From Streptomyces sp. A012304 (GTDB lineage: Bacteria > Actinomycetota > Actinomycetes > Streptomycetales > Streptomycetaceae), in contig NZ_BQUN01000003.1 of NCBI RefSeq assembly GCF_026008495.1, positions 62,001-126,000 of the forward strand: DNA of 64,000 bases, read 5' to 3'. The notes beneath the pieces are model-generated. The model saw only the letters and a list, made by a program, of their open reading frames with translations. It did no database searches and was not told the origin of the DNA. The translations under genes and the position numbers were made by a program. Shown here piece by piece: positions 17,939-25,960 of the stretch (its first letter is position 1; every line of letters starts with the position of its first letter).

Positions 17939-19152
17939 CGTTCCACAGCATGTGGGCCGAGCTGCTGCCGATCGGCCGCAGCTCCGCCTCCGGCGGCTAC
18001 CGCCGCTACGCCTGGACCGCCGCCGACACCGACTGCCGGGCCTGGTTCGAGGCGCAGGCCCGGACCCGGGGGCTGGCCTACGAGGTGGACCGCAACGGCA
18101 ACCAGTGGGCGTGGCTCGGGGACCCGTCGGCCGGGGACGCCGTCGTCACCGGCTCGCATCTGGACTCCGTGCCCGACGGCGGCGCCTTCGACGGGCCCCT
18201 CGGCGTCGTGTCCGCCTTCGCCGCGCTCGATGAACTGCGCGCCCGCCGGGTGACGTTCACCAAGCCCCTCGCCGTCGTCAACTTCGGTGACGAGGAAGGC
18301 GCCCGCTTCGGACTCGCCTGCGTGGGCTCACGGCTCACCGCCGGACACCTCACCGCCGAGCAGGCCCACAAGCTCACCGACGGCGACGGCATCACCCTCC
18401 CCAGGGCCATGGCGGCCGCCGGACACGACCCCGACGCCATCGGACCCGACCCGGAACGGCTCGCCCGCATCGGCGCCTTCGTCGAACTCCACGTCGAACA
18501 GGGCCGCGCCCTCGACCTCAGCGGCGACCAGGTGGGCATCGCCAGCGCCATCTGGCCGCACGGCCGCTGGCGGTTCGACTTCCGCGGCGAGGCCAACCAC
18601 GCCGGCACCACCCGGCTGGCCGACCGCCACGACCCCATGCTGCCGTACGCCGAGACCGTCCTCGCCGCCCGCGCCGAGGCACGGCTCGCCGGTGCCGTCG
18701 CCACCTTCGGCAAGATCTCCGTCGAGCCGAACGGCGTCAACGCCATCCCCTCCCTGGTGCGCGGCTGGCTCGACTCCCGCGCCGCCGACCAGGCCACCCT
18801 CGACACCGTGGTCGGCGGCGTGGAGAAGGCCGCCCGCCAGCACGCCGCCGCGCACGGCGTCGACCTGGACGTCGTCCGTGAGTCGTTCACCCCCGTCGTC
18901 GAGTTCGACCACGCCCTGCGCGACGAACTCGCCCGCGTCCTCGGCAAGGACACCGACCTGAAGGTCCCGGTCCTGGGCACCGGGGCCGGACACGACGCCG
19001 GAATCCTCTCCGGGAGCATCCCGACCGCCATGCTGTTCGTGCGCAACCCCACTGGTGTCTCGCACTCCCCGGCCGAGTTCGCCGCCGAGGACGACTGCGT
19101 GGCCGGGGTGCGCGCACTCGCCGACGTACTGGAAGGGCTGGCCTGCACGTGA
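17935..19152 (+). CDS. M20-family amidohydrolase (allantoate/N-carbamoyl-amino-acid type) in the hut operon
   Basis: 405 residues of the allantoate amidohydrolase / N-carbamoyl-L-amino acid hydrolase family, dinuclear metal enzymes of the M20 peptidase fold. Metal ligands are visible in [30 protein letters not shown] and [13 protein letters not shown]. The lid/dimer segment is [23 protein letters not shown], and the C-terminal [12 protein letters not shown] carries another ligand. It is translationally coupled on both sides (GTGA overlaps with hutU and hutF). The HutF route yields N-formylglutamate, and no HutG-type deformylase is visible here. I infer that this enzyme removes the formyl group. 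Annotation as allantoate hydrolase would be by similarity only. Confidence 0.85.
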   Translation: MTFHSMWAELLPIGRSSASGGYRRYAWTAADTDCRAWFEAQARTRGLAYEVDRNGNQWAWLGDPSAGDAVVTGSHLDSVPDGGAFDGPLGVVSAFAALDELRARRVTFTKPLAVVNFGDEEGARFGLACVGSRLTAGHLTAEQAHKLTDGDGITLPRAMAAAGHDPDAIGPDPERLARIGAFVELHVEQGRALDLSGDQVGIASAIWPHGRWRFDFRGEANHAGTTRLADRHDPMLPYAETVLAARAEARLAGAVATFGKISVEPNGVNAIPSLVRGWLDSRAADQATLDTVVGGVEKAARQHAAAHGVDLDVVRESFTPVVEFDHALRDELARVLGKDTDLKVPVLGTGAGHDAGILSGSIPTAMLFVRNPTGVSHSPAEFAAEDDCVAGVRALADVLEGLACT

Positions 19153-20522
19153 CCCCCACGCAGCGGACACGGACGTACTGGCTGGAGCACGCCTGGCTCG
19201 GCACCCACGTCGAGCCGGGCGTCGCCGTGGAGGTGACGACGAGCGGATCCGCCGCGGGGACCGACGGCCGGATCACCGCCGTCCGCACCGACACGCCCGC
19301 CCCGCCGCCCGGTGCGGAGGTGCTGCGCGGGCTGACCCTGCCCGGCCTGGCCAACGCCCACAGCCACGCCTTCCACCGCGCCCTGCGCGGCACCGTCCAG
19401 GTCGGCTCCGGCACCTTCTGGACCTGGCGCGAGGTCATGTACGCGGTCGCCGACCGGCTCACACCCGACACCTACCACGCCCTCGCGCGCGCGGTGTACG
19501 CCGAGATGGCCCTCGCCGGCATCACCGCCGTCGGCGAGTTCCACTATGTGCACCACGCCCCCGGCGGCACCCCGTACGCCGACCCCAACGCGATGGGCGA
19601 GGCCCTGATCGAGGCCGCCGCCGACGCCGGCATCCGCATCACCCTCCTCGACACCGCCTACCTGTCCTCCGGCTTCGGACAGCCGCCCACCACCCACCAG
19701 CTCCGCTTCTCCGACGGCACCGCGGACGCCTGGGCCGAACGCTGTTCACTTCTCAAGGAACGGGATCACGCGCGGATCGGGGCGGCCGTCCACTCCGTAC
19801 GGGCCGTGCCCGCCGAGCAGCTGGCGACCGTGGCGCGGTGGGCCGAGGAACGCGGGGCGCCGCTGCACGTGCACCTGTCCGAGCAGACCGCAGAGAACGA
19901 CGCCTGCCGTGCCGCCCACGGGTGCACCCCGACCCGGCTCCTCGCCGAGCACGGCGTCCTCGGAGCGCGCACCACCGGCGTCCACAACACCCACCTCACC
20001 GACGAGGACATCGCCCTCATCGGGGACTCCGGCACCGGCACCTGCATGTGCCCGACGACCGAACGGGACCTCGCCGACGGCATCGGCCCCGCCGTCGCCC
20101 TGCAACAGGCCGGCTCACCGCTCTCCCTCGGCTCCGACAGCCACGCCGTGATCGACCTGCTCGAAGAGTCCCGCGCGATGGAGCTCAACGAGCGGCTGCG
20201 CAGCCGCACCCGCGGCCACTGGACGGCCGCCGCCCTGCTGCGGGCCGCCTCCGCCGACGGTCACGCGGCCCTCGGCCGCCCGGACGCGGGCACCCTGGAG
20301 ACCGGCGCGGCCGCCGACTTCACGACGATCGCCCTCGACTCGGTCAGGACAGCGGGCCCGCCGCCGCGGCTCGGCGCCGAGACGGCCGTCTTCGCGGCGA
20401 CCGCGGCGGACGTACGGCACACGGTCGTCGCCGGCCGGCACGTCGTACGGGACGGGGCGCACACGCTCGTACCGGATGTGCCGCAGGCCCTCGCGCGGGC
20501 CGTGGCAGCCCTGCGCGCCTGA
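19149..20522 (+). CDS. hutF: formimidoylglutamate deiminase
   Basis: 457-residue amidohydrolase-superfamily enzyme that deaminates N-formimino-L-glutamate to N-formyl-L-glutamate and ammonia. Metal-ligand motif I is [33 protein letters not shown] carries the substrate and metal histidines, and [25 protein letters not shown] the catalytic aspartate. [14 protein letters not shown] and [14 protein letters not shown] fit the HutF group and differ from guanine deaminases. The start is a GTG at 19149 overlapping the previous stop by 4 bp. With hutI and hutU it defines the formylglutamate branch of histidine degradation. Confidence 0.9.
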   Translation: MTPTQRTRTYWLEHAWLGTHVEPGVAVEVTTSGSAAGTDGRITAVRTDTPAPPPGAEVLRGLTLPGLANAHSHAFHRALRGTVQVGSGTFWTWREVMYAVADRLTPDTYHALARAVYAEMALAGITAVGEFHYVHHAPGGTPYADPNAMGEALIEAAADAGIRITLLDTAYLSSGFGQPPTTHQLRFSDGTADAWAERCSLLKERDHARIGAAVHSVRAVPAEQLATVARWAEERGAPLHVHLSEQTAENDACRAAHGCTPTRLLAEHGVLGARTTGVHNTHLTDEDIALIGDSGTGTCMCPTTERDLADGIGPAVALQQAGSPLSLGSDSHAVIDLLEESRAMELNERLRSRTRGHWTAAALLRAASADGHAALGRPDAGTLETGAAADFTTIALDSVRTAGPPPRLGAETAVFAATAADVRHTVVAGRHVVRDGAHTLVPDVPQALARAVAALRA

Positions 20523-20593
20523 CCACCGCCCCCGTCCTGGCCGACCCGGCCGCCCTGGCCGGCCCGGCCGTCCCCGCCACCGACAAGGACGTC

Positions 20594-21766
20594 ATGAGCA
20601 GCACCGTCATCACCAACATCGCCACGCTGGTCACCAACGACCCCTCCCTCGGTGACAACTCCCCTCTCGGACTGATCCGGGACGCGGCCGTCGTCATCGA
20701 CGGCGACCGCGTCGCGTGGACCGGTGAATCAAGCAAAGCACCCGCCACTGACAATCGGGTCGACGCCGGCGGCCGGGCCGTCCTGCCGGGCTTCGTCGAC
20801 TCCCACTCCCACCTGGTGTTCGCGGGCGACCGGACGGAGGAGTTCAACGCCCGCATGTCCGGGCGCGGTTACACCGCCGGCGGCATCCGCACCACCGTCG
20901 CCGCGACCCGCGCCGCCACCGACGAGGAACTCGAGGCCAACCTCACCCGTTACCTCACCGAGGCCCTCCGCCAGGGCACCACCACCTTCGAGACCAAGTC
21001 CGGCTACGGCCTGACGGTCGCCGACGAGGAGCGCGCCCTGCGCCTCGCCGCCCGCCACACCGACGAGGTCACCTACCTCGGTGCCCACATCGTCTCCCCC
21101 GACTTCGCCGACGACCCCGCCGCCTACGTCGCCCTCGTCACCGGCGAGATGCTCGACGCCTGCGCCCCGCACGCCCGCTGGATCGACGTCTTCTGCGAGC
21201 AGGGCGCCTTCGACGGCGACCAGGCCCGCGCGATCCTCACGGCGGGCAAGGCCAAGGGCCTGCACCCCCGCGTCCACGCCAACCAGCTCTCCTACGGGCC
21301 CGGCGTGCAGCTCGCCGTCGAACTCGACGCCGCCAGCGCCGACCACTGCACCCACCTCACCGACGCCGACGTCGACGCCCTCGCGAACGGCGACACGGTC
21401 GCCACGCTGCTGCCCGGCGCCGAGTTCTCCACCCGCGCGACGTGGCCGGACGCCCGCCGCCTCCTCGACGCGGGCGTCACCGTCGCGCTGTCCACCGACT
21501 GCAACCCGGGCTCGTCCTTCACGTCCTCCGTCCCGTTCTGCGTCGCGCTCGCCGTGCGGGACATGCGCATGACCCCCGACGAGGCCGTCTGGGCGGCCAC
21601 GGCCGGCGGCGCGGCCGCCCTGCGCCGCACGGACATCGGCCGCCTCACCCCCGGCGCCCGGGCCGACCTCACCCTCCTGGACGCGCCCAGCCACGTCCAC
21701 CTGGCCTATCGGCCCGGCGTCCCCCTCGTCTCGGCGGTGTGGCGCCGGGGCGTCCGAGTCGTCTGA
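20594..21766 (+). CDS. hutI: imidazolonepropionase
   Basis: 390 residues. It hydrolyses 4-imidazolone-5-propionate to N-formimino-L-glutamate with a single metal ion. Motifs: [81 protein letters not shown] and [25 protein letters not shown]. The ATG at 20594 follows AAGGA at 4 nt; the gap of about 70 bp after hutF makes this the only uncoupled junction in the operon. The last 61 bp overlap the 3' end of the opposing transporter gene. Confidence 0.93.
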   Translation: MSSTVITNIATLVTNDPSLGDNSPLGLIRDAAVVIDGDRVAWTGESSKAPATDNRVDAGGRAVLPGFVDSHSHLVFAGDRTEEFNARMSGRGYTAGGIRTTVAATRAATDEELEANLTRYLTEALRQGTTTFETKSGYGLTVADEERALRLAARHTDEVTYLGAHIVSPDFADDPAAYVALVTGEMLDACAPHARWIDVFCEQGAFDGDQARAILTAGKAKGLHPRVHANQLSYGPGVQLAVELDAASADHCTHLTDADVDALANGDTVATLLPGAEFSTRATWPDARRLLDAGVTVALSTDCNPGSSFTSSVPFCVALAVRDMRMTPDEAVWAATAGGAAALRRTDIGRLTPGARADLTLLDAPSHVHLAYRPGVPLVSAVWRRGVRVV

Positions 21767-22809
21767 CCACCGGCCGACCCCCGACCCGGCACCGGTCGCC
21801 CGGGCACCGCTCCGTCCTCCCCGTCACCCGTCCGCCCGGGCACCGCTCCCTGCTTCCCATCACCCGTCCGCCCGGGCGCGTCGGCGGGTTCCGGCACCGG
21901 TGCGGGCTCCCGCTTCCGGTCCGCCGCCGCGCGGCCCCACCCCGTCCCGACGAGGACGAGCACCGCGCCCGCGAGGCCGAGCAGCCCCGGGCGGTCGCCG
22001 GCCAGGGCGATGCCCACGGCCGCCGCCCACACCGGTTCCGTGCCCAGGAGCAGGCTGACCCGGGACGGGGAGGTGCGGCGGACGGCCCACATCTGCACGA
22101 AGAACGCGAACAGCGTGCAGAACACCGACAGGTACACCAGGCCCAGCCAGTCCCCGGTGTCGAAGGCGCCCGCGGCGGCCCACGGGGAGGCGCCCGTTCC
22201 CGGTGCCGCCACCAGCGCCGCGAAGACCAGTACGGCCGCGCCGAGTTGCACGGTCGTCAGGGACAGCGCGTCCGCGCCCCGCACCGACTCCATCCGGGCC
22301 ATGGCCAGCACGTGCGCCGTACGGGCCACCGCGGCTCCCAGCATCAGCAGATCGCCCCCCGAGGGAGCCGTGAAACCGGCGCCCTGCGTCAGCAGCGCCA
22401 CGCCCAGCACCGACAGACCGGCCGCCGCCAGGAACGGCCCCGGCAGCCGCACCCCACGCGCCCGGCTCTCCGCGAGCGGCGTGAACACCATGGTCAGGCT
22501 GATGATCAGCCCGGCGTTCGTCGCCGAGGTGTGCACGACTCCGTACGTCTCCAGCAGGAAGATCCCGGCGAGGAGCACGCCGAGCAGCCCCGCCCCGCGC
22601 AGCTGCCGTCCGTCGAGCGCGCGCAGCCGCCGCCACCCCGCCACCACCAGCACGGGCAGGACGACGGCGAAACGCAGCACCAGCACCGCCAGGACCGTGT
22701 CCGCGGTGGTGACACCCTTCGCGGCGAGGTAGCTGGACCCCCAGACGACGGCGACCAGCAGGACGGGCAGGTCGGCGAGCCGACCGAGACGCGCGGGGGT
22801 GACGGACAT
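21706..22809 (-). CDS. EamA/DMT-family permease with repetitive C-terminal tail
   Basis: 367 residues. Ten predicted membrane helices in two EamA repeats ([21 protein letters not shown]... and [51 protein letters not shown]), typical of drug/metabolite exporters. The last 75 residues or so form a soluble Gly/Pro/Arg-rich tail with a 12-residue repeat (PGRTGDGxxGAV), which is unusual for the family. The ATG at 22809 has GAGGAG 4 nt upstream. The 3' end overlaps that of hutI antiparallel by 61 bp. Substrate unknown. Confidence 0.85.
   Translation of the reverse strand: MSVTPARLGRLADLPVLLVAVVWGSSYLAAKGVTTADTVLAVLVLRFAVVLPVLVVAGWRRLRALDGRQLRGAGLLGVLLAGIFLLETYGVVHTSATNAGLIISLTMVFTPLAESRARGVRLPGPFLAAAGLSVLGVALLTQGAGFTAPSGGDLLMLGAAVARTAHVLAMARMESVRGADALSLTTVQLGAAVLVFAALVAAPGTGASPWAAAGAFDTGDWLGLVYLSVFCTLFAFFVQMWAVRRTSPSRVSLLLGTEPVWAAAVGIALAGDRPGLLGLAGAVLVLVGTGWGRAAADRKREPAPVPEPADAPGRTGDGKQGAVPGRTGDGEDGAVPGRPVPGRGSAGGQTTRTPRRHTAETRGTPGR
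21797..21885. repeat. 36-bp direct repeats in the transporter tail
   Basis: The core CGCCCGGGCACC begins at 21797 and 21833, and a variant (CGCCCGGGCGCG) at 21869: an exact 36-bp period, which is 12 codons on the minus strand. Confidence 0.7.
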
Positions 22810-22950
22810 CGGGCTCCTCACGAGCAGAGGGCGGGGCTGGCCCAGCGGCTCTGCTGGTCAGAGGGCCGGCACAGCGTAAACGCCGGCACGGCCTGAGGTC
22901 AGCACCTTTTCTCACGACGAGGACGTCACATCACGGACACCGCACGAGGA

Positions 22951-22977
22951 CGCCCGCCCCGACGGCAGGGGCGGGCG
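22951..22977 (-). terminator. terminator of the sigma-factor gene
   Basis: A perfect 10-bp stem CGCCCGCCCC/GGGGCGGGCG around a 7-nt loop, 45 nt beyond the stop codon of the leftward sigma-factor gene. Confidence 0.65.
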
Positions 22978-23021
22978 GTCCGCACTGGTCTTCGGGGGAG
23001 GCCCGCTGAGGGGCCGCTGCC

Positions 23022-23951
23022 TCACTCCTCCAGCGTCAGCCCCTTGCGCAGCCGCACCAGGGTCCGCGACAGCAGGCGCGAGACGTGCATCTGCGAGATG
23101 CCGAGTTCCTCGCCGATCTCCGACTGGGTCATGCCGGCGACGAAACGGAGGGAGAGGATCTGCCGGTCCCGGGAAGGCAGTTCGGCGATCAGCGGCTTCA
23201 ACGACTCGACGTACTCGATGCCTTCGAGCCCGTGGTCCTCGTAGCCGATGCGGTCGGCGAGGGCGCCCTCGGCGTCGTCGTCCTCGGGCTGCGCGTCCAG
23301 CGAGGAGGCGGTGTAGGCGTTCGACGCGGCCATGCCCTCGACGACCTCCTCGTTGGAGATGCCGAGGCGCTCGGCCAGCTCCGCGACGGTGGGCGCGCGG
23401 TCGAGCTTCTGGGCCAGTTCGTCACCGGCCTTGGCGAGGTCGAGCCGGAGCTCCTGGAGCCGGCGCGGAACGCGCACCGACCAGGAGGTGTCACGGAAGA
23501 ACCGCTTGATCTCGCCGATGATGGTTGGCATCGCGAAGGTGGGGAACTCCACACCCCGGCTGAGCTCGAAGCGGTCGATCGCCTTGATCAGACCGATCGT
23601 GCCGACCTGGATGATGTCCTCCATGGGCTCGCTGCGGGAGCGGAAGCGGGAGGCGGCGAACTTGACCAGGGCGAGGTTCAGTTCGACGAGCGTGTTGCGA
23701 ACGTACGAGTACTCGTACGTGCCTTCCTCCAGCGACTCCAGCCGCTCGAAGAGGGTCTTGGACAGGGCCCGCGCGTCGACGGGACCGACCTCGTCGTACG
23801 GGGGGATCTCCGGGAGCCCGGCGAGTACGTCCGTGGCGTCGTCGGCGGGATCACTGCCCCGCTCGGCGGGGGTCCCGAGGGGATCCAGGGGGTCCGGAGG
23901 GGGTGTCGACGTCGCTGTGTGGGTATGCGGGGCGTCGAGCCGGGATGACAT
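23022..23951 (-). CDS. SigF/SigB-family alternative sigma factor
   Basis: 309-residue group 3 sigma-70 factor. After a disordered Pro/Thr-rich N-terminus, regions 2-4 are all visible. Region 2 is LVKFAASRFRSRSEPMEDIIQVGTIGLIKAIDRF and GVEFPTFAMPTIIGEIKRFFRDTSWSVRVPRRLQEL. Region 3 is APTVAELAERLGISNEEVVEGM, and region 4.2 is DRQILSLRFVAGMTQSEIGEELGISQMHVSRLLSRTLVRLRKGL. This is the stress/development class controlled by partner switching. The ATG at 23951 has GGAGG 5 nt upstream; in-frame codons reach back to 24050. The antagonist gene is divergent, and the anti-sigma ATPase lies beyond it. Possibly the sigI-type locus of S. coelicolor (recalled, not checked). Confidence 0.9.
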   Translation of the reverse strand: MSSRLDAPHTHTATSTPPPDPLDPLGTPAERGSDPADDATDVLAGLPEIPPYDEVGPVDARALSKTLFERLESLEEGTYEYSYVRNTLVELNLALVKFAASRFRSRSEPMEDIIQVGTIGLIKAIDRFELSRGVEFPTFAMPTIIGEIKRFFRDTSWSVRVPRRLQELRLDLAKAGDELAQKLDRAPTVAELAERLGISNEEVVEGMAASNAYTASSLDAQPEDDDAEGALADRIGYEDHGLEGIEYVESLKPLIAELPSRDRQILSLRFVAGMTQSEIGEELGISQMHVSRLLSRTLVRLRKGLTLEE

Positions 23952-24202
23952 GATGTCCTCCATCGTTCTCGGCATATGGCTGCCGAAGCCAGTGCGTGCA
24001 CTACGGTGTGCGGCGCCTCCAAAGCCGGCCGTGTCGGTTACGTGTTCCATCTAGCCCTACCTGCTTTACTCGACCGATCGCAAGTGCATTTTGTTCGGTT
24101 ATGTCCGTTTGTGGGTGGTTGTTCGGCTGTTGAAGCACGCACCGAAGGCGTAGTGTTCGGGGGCGTCAGGTAGCAGTCACGAGCCTCGGGAGAAGAGACG
24201 GC

Positions 24203-24592
24203 ATGGACCGCGGGACGGTCGGCAGCGCACAGTCTGGCCGGCTTCTGGTGGAGGTGCGGGAAGAGGGCTCCAGTGCCGTCGTGACCCCCGCCGGTGAGTT
24301 GGATCACCATACGGCCGATCTGTTGCGCGAGCCTCTCGAGGAGTGCCTCTCCAAGGGGCTGAGCCGACTGGTCATCGACTGCACCCGGCTGGAGTTCTGC
24401 GACTCCACGGGCCTGAACGTGCTGCTCGGCGCCCGCCTGAAGGCGGAGGCGGCCGGTGGCGGGGTGTATCTGGCCGGGATGCAGCCGGTGGTGGCGCGGG
24501 TCTTCGAGATCACCGGGGCGGACGCCGTCTTCTCCGTGCACGACACGCTCGCCTCGGCCCTCGCGGACAGCGGCGGGGACGGGGACGGCTGA
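24203..24592 (+). CDS. anti-sigma factor antagonist (STAS domain)
   Basis: 129 residues with an SpoIIAA/RsbV-like STAS domain: SAVVTPAGELDHHTADLLREPLEECL and LVIDCTRLEFCDSTGLNVLLGARLKAEAAGGGVYLAGM. The phospho-accepting serine is S68 in FCDSTG. Unphosphorylated, it would bind the anti-sigma kinase and free the sigma factor. It is divergent from the sigma gene and 432 bp upstream of the ATPase gene. The start ATG at 24203 follows GGGAGAAGAGA. TAGTGT at 24151-24156 is a possible -10 box. Confidence 0.88.
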   Translation: MDRGTVGSAQSGRLLVEVREEGSSAVVTPAGELDHHTADLLREPLEECLSKGLSRLVIDCTRLEFCDSTGLNVLLGARLKAEAAGGGVYLAGMQPVVARVFEITGADAVFSVHDTLASALADSGGDGDG

Positions 24593-25023
24593 CCGGTGCC
24601 ACGCCCGGCGTCCCGCGAACCTGCCCTGCCCCGGTCGACCTGTCCTGCCCCCGCCTCGGCCTGTCGTGCCCACGCCGCCGTCCCGTCGGCCTCGGCAGCC
24701 GCTCCGCGTCCCTCCCGTCTCTGCCGTGTTCACCGTGCCCGCCGTGTTCACCATGTGATTAGGGAATCCCGGGTCTTCCGCGGGCCACGGTTCCCGGGTC
24801 CGGACAGGGCGGGTCACATCCGGGCGAACGGGGGGTGTTCCGCCGGGCCCGTCGGGCAGGAGAACATCCTGAACATGTCGGTGGCACGAGTACCACGAGT
24901 ACCGAGAGAGGGCGGGATGCGCAGACCGACCGTGCGACGGCCGCGGACCGTGTGTACTGACTTCTGTGGACATCCCGTCCACCGTCTCCATCGTGAACTG
25001 GTGAATCGGTGAGGTGAAGCGCT
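24593..25023. other. gene-free stretch between antagonist and anti-sigma genes
   Basis: Low-complexity C/T-rich first half with CCTGCCCC-type runs; the second half has a CACGAGTAC duplication near 24894-24904. I see no gene, and no promoter I would defend. Long open frames here have no ribosome-binding site. Confidence 0.4.
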
Positions 25024-25024
25024 G

Positions 25025-25507
25025 ATGAGCACCACCCGGCCTTACTCGCCGGGCGAGCGCGGCCCGGAGCCCAGCGGCGCTTCCGGAGCGTCCGCGGGTC
25101 GTCAGGTCCGCAGGCTGAGCTTCGACGGCGCCAGCGGGGTCGTTCCACTCGCCCGCGACTTCGCCCGTCAGGCGCTGTACGCGTGGGGCTGGCTGCCCGC
25201 CGCCGGCGCCGAGCAGCGGGCCGCCGCCGAGGACGTACTGCTCGTCGTCTCCGAACTGGTCACCAACGCCTGCCTGCACGCCGAGGGCCCGGACCAGCTC
25301 GTCCTCGGCTGCGACAACAAGGTCATCCGCGTCGAGGTCTCCGACCGCGGCACGGGCCAGCCGGCCCCGCGCACCCCGCACCGCGCGGGCCGTCCCGGCG
25401 GCCACGGCATGTTCATCGTGCAGCGGCTCTGCCTGGACTGGGGGGTCGTACGCAACCCGGGCGTCGCGGGCAAGACGGTCTGGGCGGAACTGGGCGCCCC
25501 CGCGTGA
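25025..25507 (+). CDS. anti-sigma regulatory ATPase (RsbW/SpoIIAB-like, HATPase_c_2)
   Basis: 160 residues. GHKL ATPase motifs: the N box in LLVVSELVTNACLHAEG, G1 in IRVEVSDRGTGQP and G2 in GRPGGHGMFIVQRLCLDWGV. An N-terminal Gly/Ser-rich extension of about 25 residues precedes the domain. Such proteins bind a sigma factor or phosphorylate a STAS antagonist. The neighbouring sigma and STAS genes suggest a complete partner-switching module, though the ATPase is not contiguous with them. The start ATG at 25025 has only a weak GAGGTGAAG site. Its last codons lie within a 16-bp tandem repeat. Confidence 0.85.
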   Translation: MSTTRPYSPGERGPEPSGASGASAGRQVRRLSFDGASGVVPLARDFARQALYAWGWLPAAGAEQRAAAEDVLLVVSELVTNACLHAEGPDQLVLGCDNKVIRVEVSDRGTGQPAPRTPHRAGRPGGHGMFIVQRLCLDWGVVRNPGVAGKTVWAELGAPA

Positions 25508-25576
25508 GGCCGCCCCCGCGTGAGCCCGCCCCCGCGTGAAGCCGCCCCCGTGTGAGCCCACCCCCACGTGAAGCCG
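25497..25576. repeat. tandem repeat, exact 16-bp period, 5 units
   Basis: Units start at 25497, 25513, 25529, 25545 and 25561 and have the form CCCCCGCGTGAGGCCG with small changes. The first unit contains the ATPase stop codon TGA, and every later unit repeats a TGA at the same place, so the array grew from the 3' end of the gene. Confidence 0.9.
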
Positions 25577-25659
25577 TCGCATCGGGCCGGATGCCGGTCA
25601 CGCCGATGAACCTCCGGAAATTCGTTTCTCCCCGTCCGCCCCGGCCGCCTACCCTCACC

Positions 25660-25915
25660 TGCAACGCGCTGACGGAGACAAGTAGCCCGGGTCCCGCGAG
25701 TGCAGAGAGCCGCCGGAAGCTGAGAAGGCGGCCTCGCGCCCCGAGGTGAATCCCCTCCCGAGTGCGGGGAGGCAATGCCCCGCCGGCCGGCCCCCGTCAC
25801 CGGGCCCGAACGAGACCGCCGTACGGCCGTGCAGCAGAGTGGGCACGCGGATACGGCGGTGAAGGCGTGGTGGCACCGCGAGCACCCTCTCGCCCACGCC
25901 CCGAGGGACCACCCC
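25660..25915 (+). promoter_or_regulatory. T-box riboswitch, serine specifier, upstream of serS
   Basis: Leader with the T-box landmarks in order: AAGTAG (25680-25685, the AGUA box of stem I), AGAGAG (25704-25709, distal bulge), GGAAGCTGAGA (terminal-loop region, about 25715-25725), GTGAA followed by TCC at 25751-25753 as candidate specifier codon (Ser), and the T-box sequence TGGTGGCACCGCG (25868-25880) that pairs with the uncharged tRNA NCCA end. A CCCCG/CGGGG stem follows (about 25900-25919). No U-run terminator is visible, so translational control, as in other actinobacterial T-boxes, is more likely. A serine specifier before seryl-tRNA synthetase fits. Confidence 0.85.
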
Positions 25916-25960
25916 GGGGCGGCCCGCGTCCGTCCCGGCCGATCGGACGGAGCGCCTGCC

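Noticed and set aside
24596-25012. 138-codon open frame between the STAS and ATPase genes
   Set aside because: Low-complexity Arg/Pro sequence with no ribosome-binding site; the codon positions show no GC3 bias typical of genes here.
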